In this document: positions 16,962-27,446 of the stretch, piece after piece
How positions within the stretch are numbered: the stretch's first letter is position 1
Layout: each line of letters opens with the position of its first letter
NCBI GenBank assembly: GCA_030834965.1
Contig: JAUQWW010000035.1
Location: 1-40,121 of the forward strand
Source of the DNA: Gallionellaceae bacterium
GTDB lineage: Bacteria; Pseudomonadota; Gammaproteobacteria; Burkholderiales; Gallionellaceae
DNA: 40,121 bases
Direction: 5' to 3'
The notes under the pieces: model-generated
Seen by the model: the letters and a program-made list of their open reading frames with translations, nothing else
Databases searched by the model: none
Told to the model about the DNA's origin: nothing
Program-made: the position numbers and the translations under genes

Positions 16962-19900
16962 ATGGTTCATCGCGTTTTTTCCAGGTTGGGCCTCCGAGGT
17001 AAAACTGCCATCGGGCTGGGGGCGTTGATCCTAGCCATCAGTGCCATCATGGACATCGCGGGCTACTGGCAAGCCCGCAATTTCGCGGAAAAGCGGGTGT
17101 TCGAACTTGAGCAGAGCAAGTTCGAGCTGATGAGCCATACGATTGATGCGGCCCTGACCAGCGACCGGGAAGACCTGCTGAGTATGCGGGGTGTCAACTC
17201 CGTACTGGAAATCGTCCGCGCCGGTGATGCCGGCGGAATAGACCCTGTATCCGGAAAAGGCCTCGAAGTATTGAGCCGGAAGCTGGGAACAACCTTCCAA
17301 TCCTTCATGGCCAACCATCCGCAATACCTGCAAATGAGGTATATCGATGAGCGGGGTGAGGAGCTGGTCAGGGTGCAGCGCAAGGGCGCATCAGTGCAAA
17401 ATGCGCCCGCGGATGAACTGCATAATGAGGCGGATCATCCTTATGTGGCCGAAACGCTCAGACTGCCTGTGGGCCATATTCGCACTTCAGATGTCCATTT
17501 GCAGCAGGAGCACGGTCAAATGGCAGTGCCGCACATGCCGGCCCTCATGCTTGCCACACCCGTGTACTCTGAAAAAAATGTGGTGCGCGGCATGGTAGAA
17601 ACCACCATCAGCACCGATTTTCTTTTCCGTGCAGTCGTGTCCGAAGCGGGCGGGGCACAACGCAAGATTTCCGACGAGAAGGGATATTTCATCAAGCATC
17701 CCGATCCTTCCAAGACCTTCGGTTTCGATCTCGGTTTTGACTACAGGCTGCGTGATGAAGAGCCGGATCTAGTTCAGATCGCGCAAAAGCAGGATACCTT
17801 CATCAGGCACCATCCCGAGCACAAGGAAATGGACGGATTCAAGAAGATTTATTTTGATCCGGAAAATCACAGCCGTTACTGGCTTCTCGCCCTTAACATC
17901 CCGGATGAGCTGGTGTTTGGAGAAATCGATGCGTTCCTCAATGCCATGCTGGCTGCCGTTGGGATAATCGGCATTCTCGCGGCTTTAATCATCCTCTGGT
18001 TTGTTTCGCGAAAAATTGTTTCACCCATCGTGCGGCTGGCCGATGCGGCTTCGCTGATGCAGGGCGGCAACATGACGATTCGCGTTGATGAGGCATCGGT
18101 CAAGGACGAATTCCGCACCCTGTATGCAACGATCAATGCATTCGCAGACAGCCAGCAGCATGCCACCGCGCGATTGGAGCAGGAAGTCAGGCAAGCCATG
18201 GACAGGGTGGCGGAGAGCGAGGTGCAGAATCGTCTCATACTCGATTCGGCAGGCGACGGAATCTACGGGCTGGACCAGCAGGGGAACGCCACCTTCATCA
18301 ACCCGATCGCATGCAGGATGCTGGGATATGAGCCTGACGAGCTGCTTGGTCAGGCCATGCACAGCCTGGCGCGCCACAGTAGCCCGGATGGCATGCCTTA
18401 TCCGCGCGACAAGTGCCCGCTGTGCGCAACCTTGATCGATGGGCAGACCCATGAAGTCAAGGATGCAGTATTGTGGCGCAAGGATGGCACGTCTTTTTCG
18501 GTAGAATGCATCTGCACACCGATGTTGCGGGATGGCGCACTGGTTGGTGTGGTGGCCACGTTCCGCGACATCACCGAGCGCAAGAAAGTCGAGGAAGAAT
18601 TGCGGCTTTCCTCCCTGGTGTATCAAACCAGCAGCGAAGGCATGCTGGTCACCGACGCCGACAACCGCATCATTGCGGTCAACCCGGCCTTCTCGGCGAT
18701 CACGGGCTACAACTTCGCAGACGTGAAGGGCAAGAACCCGAGGATGTTCAGTTCCGGGCGCCATGATGCGGCCTTCTTCAAGGCCATGTGGCACGAAATC
18801 AGCACCACCGGCCACTGGCAGGGCGAAATCTGGGACCGGCGCAAGAGCGGCGAAATCCATGCCAACTGGCTGACCATCAACACCATCCGCAACGAACAAG
18901 GCCAGGTGCAGCGCTACGTCGCCCTGTTCTCCGACATCACCGAGAAAAAACTCTCCGAAGAACTGATCTGGAAACAGGCCAACTTCGATGCGCTGACCGA
19001 ACTGCCCAACCGCCGCATGTTCCTCGACCGCCTGGAACAGGAAGCGAAGAAATCCGACCGCGCCGGCCTGCCGCTGGCCCTGCTGCTGATCGACCTCGAC
19101 CAGTTCAAGGAAGTCAACGACACGCTCGGGCACGACATGGGCGACATCCTGCTGCAGCAAGCCGCCCGGCGCATTCATGGCTGCGTGCGCGAATCCGACA
19201 CGGTGGCGCGCCTGGGCGGCGACGAATTCACCGTCATCCTCTCCGAACTGCCCGACGACGCCCGCCACGTCGAAGACATCGCCCAGAAAATAATCGGCAA
19301 GCTGGCCGAACCCTTCCACCTGGGCGACGAAATCGCCTACATATCCGCCAGCATCGGCATCACCCTCTACCCCAGCGACGCCGCCGACATCGACGCCCTG
19401 ATGAAAAACGTCGACCAGGCCATGTACGTCGCCAAGAACAAAGGCCGCAACCGCTTCAGCTACTTCACCCCGCAATTGCAGGAAGCGGCGCAGACCCGGC
19501 TGCGCCTGTCCAAAGATCTGCGCGGCGCGCTGGCGGCCAGGGAATTCAGCGTCTGTTTCCAGCCCATCGTCGAACTGGCCACCGGGCGCATCCACAAGGC
19601 CGAAGCCCTCATCCGCTGGCAGCATGCCACGCGCGGCCTGGTCAGCCCACAGGACTTCATCCCGCTCACCGAAGAAACCGGACTCATCCACGAAATCGGC
19701 GACTGGGTGTTCAGGGAAGCGGCCGGCTGGGCCAAACGCTGGAGCCATCAGTTCGCGGAAGAGTTCAAGGTCAGCGTCAACATGTCCCCCGTGCAGTTCC
19801 GCGCCGAGGGCCGCGTCTTCGCGGTGCAATGGCTGCGCCACCTGCAGGAGCTGGGCATTTCCGGTAAAAACATTGCCGTCGAGATCACCGAGGGGCTGCT

Positions 19901-20279
19901 GCTGAATGCGGACCCGGACATCATCGACAAGCTGCTGGTGTTCCGCGACGCGGGCATCCAGGTGGCGATCGACGATTTCGGAACCGGCTACTCGTCGCTG
20001 TCCTACCTGAAGAAATTCGACATCGACTACCTGAAGATCGACCAGTCATTCGTACGCAACCTGGAAACGGACCCGGATGACATGGCCTTGTCCGAGGCCA
20101 TCATCGTGATGGCGCACAAGCTCGGGCTCAAGGTGATCGCGGAAGGGGTGGAAACGGAGGGGCAGCGCAGGCTGCTGGCCGACGCCGGGTGCGATTATGC
20201 CCAGGGCTATCTGTTTGCCAGGCCGATGCCGCCGGAGGAGTTTGAGGTGATGATGAAGAATAAGCTATTCAAAGCGTAA
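16962..20279 (+). CDS. Membrane c-di-GMP enzyme: sensor, HAMP, PAS, PAS, GGDEF, EAL
   Basis: A 1105-residue inner-membrane signalling protein. One membrane helix near residues 15-35 and another at about 329-351 bound a periplasmic sensor of roughly 290 residues that looks like a double Cache domain. HAMP (about 352-405), a short coiled coil and two PAS domains (about 420-545 and 547-665) follow. The GGDEF domain has an intact GGDEF motif (752-756) for diguanylate cyclase activity, and the EAL domain an intact EAL (881-883) plus DDFGTGYSS for c-di-GMP phosphodiesterase, so both activities are possible. The ligand cannot be read from sequence. AAGGA lies 10 bases before ATG 16962; a TTG three bases earlier is possible. 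The gene stands alone. Confidence 0.93.
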   Translation: MVHRVFSRLGLRGKTAIGLGALILAISAIMDIAGYWQARNFAEKRVFELEQSKFELMSHTIDAALTSDREDLLSMRGVNSVLEIVRAGDAGGIDPVSGKGLEVLSRKLGTTFQSFMANHPQYLQMRYIDERGEELVRVQRKGASVQNAPADELHNEADHPYVAETLRLPVGHIRTSDVHLQQEHGQMAVPHMPALMLATPVYSEKNVVRGMVETTISTDFLFRAVVSEAGGAQRKISDEKGYFIKHPDPSKTFGFDLGFDYRLRDEEPDLVQIAQKQDTFIRHHPEHKEMDGFKKIYFDPENHSRYWLLALNIPDELVFGEIDAFLNAMLAAVGIIGILAALIILWFVSRKIVSPIVRLADAASLMQGGNMTIRVDEASVKDEFRTLYATINAFADSQQHATARLEQEVRQAMDRVAESEVQNRLILDSAGDGIYGLDQQGNATFINPIACRMLGYEPDELLGQAMHSLARHSSPDGMPYPRDKCPLCATLIDGQTHEVKDAVLWRKDGTSFSVECICTPMLRDGALVGVVATFRDITERKKVEEELRLSSLVYQTSSEGMLVTDADNRIIAVNPAFSAITGYNFADVKGKNPRMFSSGRHDAAFFKAMWHEISTTGHWQGEIWDRRKSGEIHANWLTINTIRNEQGQVQRYVALFSDITEKKLSEELIWKQANFDALTELPNRRMFLDRLEQEAKKSDRAGLPLALLLIDLDQFKEVNDTLGHDMGDILLQQAARRIHGCVRESDTVARLGGDEFTVILSELPDDARHVEDIAQKIIGKLAEPFHLGDEIAYISASIGITLYPSDAADIDALMKNVDQAMYVAKNKGRNRFSYFTPQLQEAAQTRLRLSKDLRGALAAREFSVCFQPIVELATGRIHKAEALIRWQHATRGLVSPQDFIPLTEETGLIHEIGDWVFREAAGWAKRWSHQFAEEFKVSVNMSPVQFRAEGRVFAVQWLRHLQELGISGKNIAVEITEGLLLNADPDIIDKLLVFRDAGIQVAIDDFGTGYSSLSYLKKFDIDYLKIDQSFVRNLETDPDDMALSEAIIVMAHKLGLKVIAEGVETEGQRRLLADAGCDYAQGYLFARPMPPEEFEVMMKNKLFKA

Positions 20280-20359
20280 TTCACACCTGGCCAGTCTGGA
20301 TAATCTCATTCCAATTCTGCTTCATTATGATACGCAATTGCACCACCTTGGCTGCACGA

Positions 20360-21352
20360 TCAGTGCAGGCTCACGATGGGCTTGAAGCCCAGCCGCACCT
20401 GTAATTTCTCCGCGGCGGTGCGCGCCGCATCCTGATTCGCATACGGGCCGACGTGCACGCGCACCAGATCATCCTTGGGGTACAGCATGACCTCCTTGCC
20501 GCTGCCTTCGAATTCGACGCGCATGCGCGCCAGGAAGCCCTCCGCGCCTTGTTGCGATTTGAAGGCGCCAATCTGCAAATACACGTTTCCGGCGGTAGCG
20601 GGGGTGCTTGCCACGGACACAGGCTCCAGAGGTTCGACGTTGATCGGTTCGGCAATTTTCGGTGCCGCCACAGTGCCATCCGGCACCAGGCTTTCCACTT
20701 CCACTTCGCTGCTGCCGCTGGTGACAATGCCGAGCTTGTGTGCGGCGGTATAGGAAAGGTCGATGATGCGGTCGTGCAGGAAGGGGCCGCGGTCGTTTAT
20801 GCGCACCACCACCGACTTTTGGGTGGCGACATGGGTGACGCGCGCGTAGCTGGGGATCGGCAAGGTTGGATGCGCGGCGGTCATGGCGTACATGTTGTAT
20901 GTCTCGCCACTGGAGGTGCCCCAGCCGTGGAATTTCTTGCCGTACCAGGAGGCCGTGCCGCGTTTCTTGTAGTTGCCTATTGCGGTCAGCGGGGTGAAGT
21001 TTTTGCCGAGGGCACTGTACGGGCGGTTGGCATAGCGGTGCAGCGGTTCGGCACGCGGCACGGCGTCGGGTATGGCGTCGAGGTTGGCGGGTGCATTTTC
21101 GCCGGGGCCGTCACCCTCCAGATAAGCGCCGCGCCCCGGCTGTGGAACACTGCTTGCGGGTTGCGACACGCCCGCTGTAGCTTGCGGAACCGTGGGTGCA
21201 GTTGGCGGGGCGCCTGACTCAGGCCGGACGGATTGCGCTTCGACGACCGGTGCAGGCGTGCTGCGCTCTTCGGCCTTGTGTTTCGGCGTGGTGCTGCAGG
21301 CGGCGAGAGTGATGGTTGTGCAAATCAGCAATCCGGATTCTGCAAATTTCAT
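20360..21352 (-). CDS. rlpA: RlpA-like septal/cell-wall lytic transglycosylase lipoprotein
   Basis: A 330-residue lipoprotein (lipobox LAAC, Cys near residue 19). A long Pro/Ala-rich linker (about 25-115) leads to the double-psi beta-barrel domain (about 125-215: GTASWYGKKFHGWGTSSGE, MTAAHPTLPIPSYARVTH, VVVRINDRGPF with the conserved Asp of the active site) and a C-terminal SPOR domain (about 255-328: VYLQIGAFKSQQGAEGFLARM) that binds denuded glycans at the septum. In Pseudomonas RlpA cleaves glycan strands lacking stem peptides. It closes the rod-shape operon, separated from rodA by a palindromic repeat element. The mature protein should be anchored in the outer membrane. Confidence 0.95.
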   Translation of the reverse strand: MKFAESGLLICTTITLAACSTTPKHKAEERSTPAPVVEAQSVRPESGAPPTAPTVPQATAGVSQPASSVPQPGRGAYLEGDGPGENAPANLDAIPDAVPRAEPLHRYANRPYSALGKNFTPLTAIGNYKKRGTASWYGKKFHGWGTSSGETYNMYAMTAAHPTLPIPSYARVTHVATQKSVVVRINDRGPFLHDRIIDLSYTAAHKLGIVTSGSSEVEVESLVPDGTVAAPKIAEPINVEPLEPVSVASTPATAGNVYLQIGAFKSQQGAEGFLARMRVEFEGSGKEVMLYPKDDLVRVHVGPYANQDAARTAAEKLQVRLGFKPIVSLH

Positions 21353-21382
21353 TTTGTTTCCCTTGAATTTGTTAAACCCCTG

Positions 21383-21492
21383 AACCCCTTCCCAACCCTC
21401 ACCTTGTCAGGGGAGGGAGCTGCATCATCTCCTCCCCTGCTCCCTCCCTGACAAGGGAGGGCCGGGGTGGGTTGGGGAGGCCGGGAGGGGTT
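21383..21492. repeat. Palindromic G/C-run repeat element between rodA and rlpA
   Basis: A long imperfect inverted repeat: the left arm has CCCAACCCTCACCTTGTCAG then GGGAGGGAGC, and the right arm has GCTCCCTCCCTGACAAGGG followed by a GGGTTGGGGAGG stretch. The two arms match with small gaps around a centre near 21433. It fills almost the whole rodA-rlpA gap and touches the rodA stop codon. It looks like a non-autonomous dispersed repeat (MITE or REP class). No transposase is present. Confidence 0.7.
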
Positions 21493-22600
21493 AGGTTTGC
21501 ACCAGTTTTTTGTGCGTATGAATGCTCATCAGCATACCAAAACCCAGCAGCAACGTGACCATGGACGTGCCGCCGTAGCTGACCAGCGGCAGCGGCACGC
21601 CCACCACCGGCAGGATGCCGCTCACCATGCCCATGTTGACGAAGGCATAGGTGAAAAAGGTCAGTGTGATGCTGCCCGCCATCAGGCGCGTGAAGTAAGT
21701 GGACGCATTGGCGGTGATGACGAAGCCGCGCCCAATGACGAACAGGTACATGGCCAGCAGCAGCAGGTTGCCGAGCAGTCCGAATTCTTCCGAATACACC
21801 GCGAAGATGAAGTCGGTGGTGCGCTCCGGCAGGAAATCGAGGTGGGCCTGCGTGCCGTACATGTAGCCCTTGCCCAGCACGCCGCCGGAGCCGACTGCAA
21901 TCATGCCCTGAATGGTGTGGTAGCCCTTGCCCAGCGCATCCTGTTCCGGGTCGAGCAGCATCATGACGCGGTGGCGCTGGTAGTCGTGCAGCATGGACCA
22001 CAGCACCGGCAAGCTGCCGAGGCCGGCTACCAGCATTGCCAGCATCACGCGCCAGCTCAATCCGGCGAGGAACAATACATAAAAACCGCTGGCCGAGATC
22101 AGCACCGCGGTGCCGAGGTCAGGCTGGCGCGCGATCAGTGCCACCGGCAGCAGCAGCAACAAGGCCGCCACGAAATAATTCTTCAGTGTCAGCGTGGCTT
22201 CATTTTTTTCGAAATACCAGGCCATCATCAGCGGCACCGCAATCTTCATTAGCTCGGAGGGCTGTATGGTGGTCACGCCGATGTTCAGCCAACGCCGCGC
22301 GCCATGGCTGATCTCTCCGAACAGCGCCACGCCGATCAGCAGCAACATGCCGAGAAGATAGAGGGGCAGGGCGGTGCGCATCAGGTAATGCAGCGGCATG
22401 TTGGCCATCAGCCACAGAATGACGAGTGCCACCAGCATGTTCCCGCCCTGCTTCAGCACGCGTCCCCAGTCACCGTCGCTGGCGCTGAATAGTATCACCA
22501 GGCTGGTCAGCATCAGCAGGCCGATCGCAGCCAGCAGCACCGGGTCGAGGTGCAGGACGAAACGCTTGCGCAAGCGCGGCCACAGAGGCTGCTTAATCAT
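21491..22600 (-). CDS. rodA: Rod-shape peptidoglycan polymerase RodA
   Basis: SEDS-family glycosyltransferase that polymerises lipid II in the elongasome with PBP2. A 369-residue protein of about ten membrane segments. Diagnostic blocks are GARRWLNIGVTTIQPSELMKIA near residue 100, RQPDLGTAVLISASG near 158, and VVGVPLPLVSYGGTSMVTLLLGFG near 335. ATG 22600 is chosen because AGGAA precedes it at good spacing; a GTG six codons upstream is possible. The start overlaps the end of mrdA by 8 bases, as expected for coupled translation. Its stop adjoins the palindromic repeat element that separates it from rlpA. Confidence 0.96.
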   Translation of the reverse strand: MIKQPLWPRLRKRFVLHLDPVLLAAIGLLMLTSLVILFSASDGDWGRVLKQGGNMLVALVILWLMANMPLHYLMRTALPLYLLGMLLLIGVALFGEISHGARRWLNIGVTTIQPSELMKIAVPLMMAWYFEKNEATLTLKNYFVAALLLLLPVALIARQPDLGTAVLISASGFYVLFLAGLSWRVMLAMLVAGLGSLPVLWSMLHDYQRHRVMMLLDPEQDALGKGYHTIQGMIAVGSGGVLGKGYMYGTQAHLDFLPERTTDFIFAVYSEEFGLLGNLLLLAMYLFVIGRGFVITANASTYFTRLMAGSITLTFFTYAFVNMGMVSGILPVVGVPLPLVSYGGTSMVTLLLGFGMLMSIHTHKKLVQT

Positions 22601-24491
22601 GTTCTTCCTCGGTATCACTTACAGTAGGCAAGGGCTGCGGCACTTTGCCGAGCAGGTAATAGTCCAGCACCTTGCGCGCGATGGGTGCAGCGGTCGAACC
22701 GCCATGGCCGCCATTTTCCGCCAGCACTGCCAGCGCGATTCTAGGCTGGTCGGCAGGTGCAAAACCGATGAACAAGGCGTGGTCACGGTGGCGCTCCTGT
22801 AGCCTGCTTTCGTCATATTTTTCGCCTTGCTTCATGCCGACCACCTGTGCCGTACCTGTCTTGCCCGCAAAGGCGTAGGGCGCGCCTGAACCTGCCTGTG
22901 CGGCCGTGCCCCCAGGCTGCATCACGGCCACCATGGCGTTCTTCACCAGCGCGAGATGCTCCGGGTTAAGGTTCATGTTCACCTCCGGCTGCACTTGCGG
23001 CACGGGGGTTGCATTGCTGCCGCTACGCTGCACTTGGCGCACCAGGTGCGGGCGGTAGCCCACACCGTTGTTGGCCAGTATCGCCGTGGCGTAAGCCAGT
23101 TGCATCGGCGTGGCCAGATCATAGCCCTGGCCTATGCCCGCCGATACCGTGTCGCCCACATACCATTTCTGCTTGTAACGCTTCTGTTTCCATTCCTGTG
23201 ACGGCATCAGTCCCTGAGTTTCACCTTCCATGTCGACGCCGGTTTTTTTGCCGAAGCCAAATTGCGACAGGAAGTTGAACATGTTGTCGATGCCCAGTTC
23301 CACGGCCAGTCCGTAATAGTAGGTGTCGCACGACACCACGATGGACTTGAACATGTCCACGCTGCCGTGCCCGCCCTTTTTCCAGTCGCGGAACTGGTGG
23401 CTGCTGCCCGGCAGGGTGAAATATCCCGGGTCGCTGATGGTGTAGCTGGGGGAGCGCTTCTTGTAATGAAGCCCTGCCAGCGCCATGAACGGCTTGATGG
23501 TGGAGCCGAGCGGATACTGGCCGCGCAGCGCGCGATTGTTGAGCGGCACATCGGGCGAGTTGTTCAGTTCGTTCCAGTTTTGCTCATCAATGCCGTCAAT
23601 GAACAGGTTGGGGTCGTAGCCCGGCCTGCTGACAAAGGCCAGCACTTCACCGTTGTTCGGGTCGATCGCGACCAGCGCGCCGCGGTAGTTGCCGAAAGCC
23701 TGTTCGGCGACTTCCTGCAGTTTGGCATCCAGCGACAGCACCAGGTTGTTGCCCGACACCGGCGGCGTGCGCGACAGCACGCGCACGCCGCGCCCGCCTG
23801 CATCCACCTCCACCTGCTCGAAGCCCGTGGTGCCGTGCAATTCTCTTTCGTAGCTTTGCTCGATGCCGGTTTTGCCGATGTGGTCGGAGCCGCGATAGTT
23901 GGCTGCCTCCTCTTCGTCTTCGAGCTTTTTCATGTCGTTTGTGTTGATGCGCCCGATGTAACCGATCAGGTGCGAAGTCCGTTCACGGTAAGGATATTCA
24001 CGGAACAGACGCGCCTTGATTTCCACGCCGGGAAAACGGTAGCGTTGCGCGGCGAAGCGCGCCACCTCCTCGTCGCTCAGGCGGTTGCGTATCGGCAGGC
24101 TCTCGAAATTCCGGCTTTCTGCCAGCAGTTTTTTGAAACGCTTGCGGTCCTTGGGCTGGATATCGACCAGTTCGGCCAGCTGGTCGATCGTGGCATCCAG
24201 TTTGTCCACCTTGCTCGGGGTGATTTCGAGCGTGTAGCCGGAATAGTTGTGCGCCAGCACGACGCCGTTGCGGTCGAGTATCAGCCCGCGATTGGGCACA
24301 ATGGGCACAATGGAAATGCGGTTGCTTTCCGCCAGGGTTTGATAGTGGTCGTGTTTGATCACCTGCAAGTAAACGAAGCGCGCCAGCAGGATGAACAGCA
24401 GCAGCAACACGAAACCCAGGCACAGCGCCAGGCGCAGCCGGAAGTAATAGATTTCGCGCTGGGTATTCTTGAGTTCGACGCGACGCTTCAT
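22593..24491 (-). CDS. mrdA: Penicillin-binding protein 2, elongasome transpeptidase
   Basis: Class B PBP that cross-links peptidoglycan during cell elongation. A single membrane helix (about 20-42) anchors it. The PBP dimer domain (about 60-235) contains RGLILDRNGVVLAHN. The transpeptidase domain has the three motifs: Ser330-x-x-Lys333 (GSTIKPF), Ser387-Cys-Asp389 (VVSCDTYYYG) and Lys544-Thr-Gly546 (FAGKTGTAQV). Length of 632 fits PBP2. It lies 13 bases after mreD on the same strand and overlaps rodA, its functional partner, in the order mreB, mreC, mreD, mrdA, rodA, rlpA, which is the classic proteobacterial rod-shape operon. Confidence 0.97.
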   Translation of the reverse strand: MKRRVELKNTQREIYYFRLRLALCLGFVLLLLFILLARFVYLQVIKHDHYQTLAESNRISIVPIVPNRGLILDRNGVVLAHNYSGYTLEITPSKVDKLDATIDQLAELVDIQPKDRKRFKKLLAESRNFESLPIRNRLSDEEVARFAAQRYRFPGVEIKARLFREYPYRERTSHLIGYIGRINTNDMKKLEDEEEAANYRGSDHIGKTGIEQSYERELHGTTGFEQVEVDAGGRGVRVLSRTPPVSGNNLVLSLDAKLQEVAEQAFGNYRGALVAIDPNNGEVLAFVSRPGYDPNLFIDGIDEQNWNELNNSPDVPLNNRALRGQYPLGSTIKPFMALAGLHYKKRSPSYTISDPGYFTLPGSSHQFRDWKKGGHGSVDMFKSIVVSCDTYYYGLAVELGIDNMFNFLSQFGFGKKTGVDMEGETQGLMPSQEWKQKRYKQKWYVGDTVSAGIGQGYDLATPMQLAYATAILANNGVGYRPHLVRQVQRSGSNATPVPQVQPEVNMNLNPEHLALVKNAMVAVMQPGGTAAQAGSGAPYAFAGKTGTAQVVGMKQGEKYDESRLQERHRDHALFIGFAPADQPRIALAVLAENGGHGGSTAAPIARKVLDYYLLGKVPQPLPTVSDTEEEHD

Positions 24492-24504
24492 GGACAGCCG
24501 AGGG

Positions 24505-25023
24505 TCATAACGAATCGGAATCGGTGCGTGGACGGCGCAGGGACTGTAACAGTATGGTCAGCGGCGCCCACAGCAGGGCGGACACCAGGCAGCCGAGAAA
24601 ATATTCCCATGAGACATAGCCGCGCATTTGCCAGTGCACCGCGGCATACACCGCATAAGTCAGCAATAACAGCGGGAAGATTTGCAGGGTCTGCTGGCGC
24701 AGGTCGAACATCTGCATGCGGCGGTGCAGCACGATGCCGCCGAACGCCAGCACCGAGTAAGCCAGCGCATGCTGCCCGAACAGGCTGGCATCGGCCACGT
24801 CGGCAAGTATGCCTATCACCCAGGACACACCAATGCCGACGCGGTACGGCTTGTGCATGCACCAGTAGAGCAGTACCAGCGCCACGAAGTCAGGGCGCAG
24901 GGCCAGCCAGATTCCGTGCCATGGCAGCCAGTTGAGCAGCAGCGCGCCCACCAGGCTTAACACGAGAAACGTGTTGCTGGCCGGTAACAGGAATTCCTGA
25001 TCTTTGGTGATTGATGCGCTCAT
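24505..25023 (-). CDS. mreD: Rod-shape-determining membrane protein MreD
   Basis: A 172-residue inner-membrane protein with about five to six hydrophobic segments, matching MreD in size, hydropathy and position. LRPDFVALVLLYWCMHKPYRVGIGVSWVIGILADV is the family's best-conserved region (about residues 43-77). It links MreC and the cytosolic MreB to the PBP2/RodA synthase. It overlaps the end of mreC by 4 bases (ATGA type), so translation is probably coupled. MreD sequences are poorly conserved, and the identification leans partly on its position between mreC and mrdA. Confidence 0.94.
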   Translation of the reverse strand: MSASITKDQEFLLPASNTFLVLSLVGALLLNWLPWHGIWLALRPDFVALVLLYWCMHKPYRVGIGVSWVIGILADVADASLFGQHALAYSVLAFGGIVLHRRMQMFDLRQQTLQIFPLLLLTYAVYAAVHWQMRGYVSWEYFLGCLVSALLWAPLTILLQSLRRPRTDSDSL

Positions 25024-25931
25024 GGTTTTTTTTGCACGCCCGCTTTGGATTTTCCGCCGCTTGGTTCAGTTGCCGCTTCCGGGTGTTCGGGCAATTTCGG
25101 CAGCCCGGACAGAATCAATAACTGGCGCTGCTTGTCGACCCCTGCAACCGGGGCGCACAAGATGCGTGCAAACGGATAGGCAGGGTCGCGCTCGATGCGG
25201 ATCACCTTGGCTACCGGCAAGCCGGGCGGATAGGTGCCGTCGATGCCGGATGTAACCAGCATGTCACCCTCCTTGATATCGGAGCTGACAGGCATGTAGC
25301 GCAGCGCCAGTTCACTGGTGTCGCCGGAGCCGAATACGACGGCGCGCAGGCCGCTGCGCAGCACCTGCACCGGCACGGCATGATCCTTGTCGGTAACCAG
25401 CGTGACTTCGCTCAACCATGGATAGACGCGCGTGATCTGGCCCACGATGCCAATGTTATCCATTACCACCTGTCCTGCCAGCACGTTCGCCAGGCTGCCC
25501 TTGTTCAGGAACAGCTTGCGTTTGAAGATGTCGCGCTCGGTATATACGATCTCGGCCAACTGCATGGGGTAGCTGGCTTGCTGTTGTATGGCAAGCAGTT
25601 CGCGCAGGTGTTTGTTCTCTGCCTGCATGGCCTGAAATTGCTGCAACTGGGCGGCATCGGTGCTGTGTTGCAGGCGCAATTGGTTGTTATCGCGGATCAG
25701 GGTGTTATGGGTAACGAAATAGGTATCGGCCTCGTGCCATAGCATGGCCGGCGCGGTGACCAGGCGCTGCAAGGGGTAAACCACCACGGAAAGCGCGCTG
25801 CGTGCAGTTTCCAGATACTGAAAGCGCGCGTCCACAAACAGCAGCAACAGTGACAGTATCGAGAAGAAGATCAGCCGGACGGCTGGGGTGGGGCCGCGAT
25901 TGAAGAACTGGAAAGACTGGGTATGTTCCAT
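25020..25931 (-). CDS. mreC: Rod-shape-determining protein MreC
   Basis: A 303-residue bitopic protein: short cytosolic N-terminus, one membrane helix (about 18-36), a coiled coil (about 70-118, rich in Leu and Gln), then the periplasmic beta domain (AEIVYTERDIFKRKLFLNKGS, VVMDNIGIVGQITRVYPWLSEVTLVTD, GDMLVTSGIDGTYPPGLPVAKV). The tail after residue 275 is charged and likely disordered. MreC activates PBP2/RodA. It starts 78 bases after the mreB stop on the same strand and overlaps mreD. Nothing unusual is seen. Confidence 0.96.
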   Translation of the reverse strand: MEHTQSFQFFNRGPTPAVRLIFFSILSLLLLFVDARFQYLETARSALSVVVYPLQRLVTAPAMLWHEADTYFVTHNTLIRDNNQLRLQHSTDAAQLQQFQAMQAENKHLRELLAIQQQASYPMQLAEIVYTERDIFKRKLFLNKGSLANVLAGQVVMDNIGIVGQITRVYPWLSEVTLVTDKDHAVPVQVLRSGLRAVVFGSGDTSELALRYMPVSSDIKEGDMLVTSGIDGTYPPGLPVAKVIRIERDPAYPFARILCAPVAGVDKQRQLLILSGLPKLPEHPEAATEPSGGKSKAGVQKKP

Positions 25932-26009
25932 ACAGTAGTCAAATGTTCAGGAACAAGCCCGGTGCTTCATGCTATATCTGACTCACGACCATTGATTGCT
26001 TATCCTGGT

Positions 26010-27140
<1,131 letters not shown>

Positions 27141-27428
27141 ATGTCACTGACCCTGGAAGACGTTAAAAAAGTGGCCCGGCTGGCCCGGCTGGCGATGACT
27201 GAGCAGGAAGCGCAGGCCGCGCATGCACAGTTGGCCAACATCTTCGGCTTGATTGAAGAAATGCAGGCGGTGGATACCTCCGGCATCGCACCAATGTCGC
27301 ACGCCCAGGATGTCACCCAGCGCCTGCGCGAGGACAAGGTCACGGAAGGCAACCAGCGCGAAAAGTTCCAAGCCATAGCCCCGCAAGTCCAGGCCGGACT
27401 GTATCTCGTGCCACAAGTCATCGAATAA
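27141..27428 (+). CDS. gatC: Asp-tRNA(Asn)/Glu-tRNA(Gln) amidotransferase subunit C
   Basis: The small 95-residue subunit that wraps GatA and GatB together. The N-terminal LTLEDVKKVARLARLAMTEQE and the closing LREDKVTEGNQREKFQAIAPQVQAGLYLVPQVIE are characteristic. ATG 27141 gives the usual length; an in-frame TTG at 27120 is possible but would overlap the likely promoter. First gene of gatCAB, 18 bases before gatA. Presence of GatCAB implies indirect synthesis of Gln-tRNA and/or Asn-tRNA, as in most betaproteobacteria. Confidence 0.95.
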   Translation: MSLTLEDVKKVARLARLAMTEQEAQAAHAQLANIFGLIEEMQAVDTSGIAPMSHAQDVTQRLREDKVTEGNQREKFQAIAPQVQAGLYLVPQVIE

Positions 27429-27446
27429 TTACGCCGCTCCGACACC

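Noticed and set aside
18021-19841. A 606-codon open frame antisense to the GGDEF/EAL gene
   Set aside because: It mirrors the codon bias of a clearly functional gene on the other strand and shows no recognisable domain or ribosome site.
23262-24935. A 557-codon open frame antisense to mrdA and mreD
   Set aside because: It covers two securely identified genes; the translation has no family pattern, and antisense frames of this length are common in GC-rich DNA.
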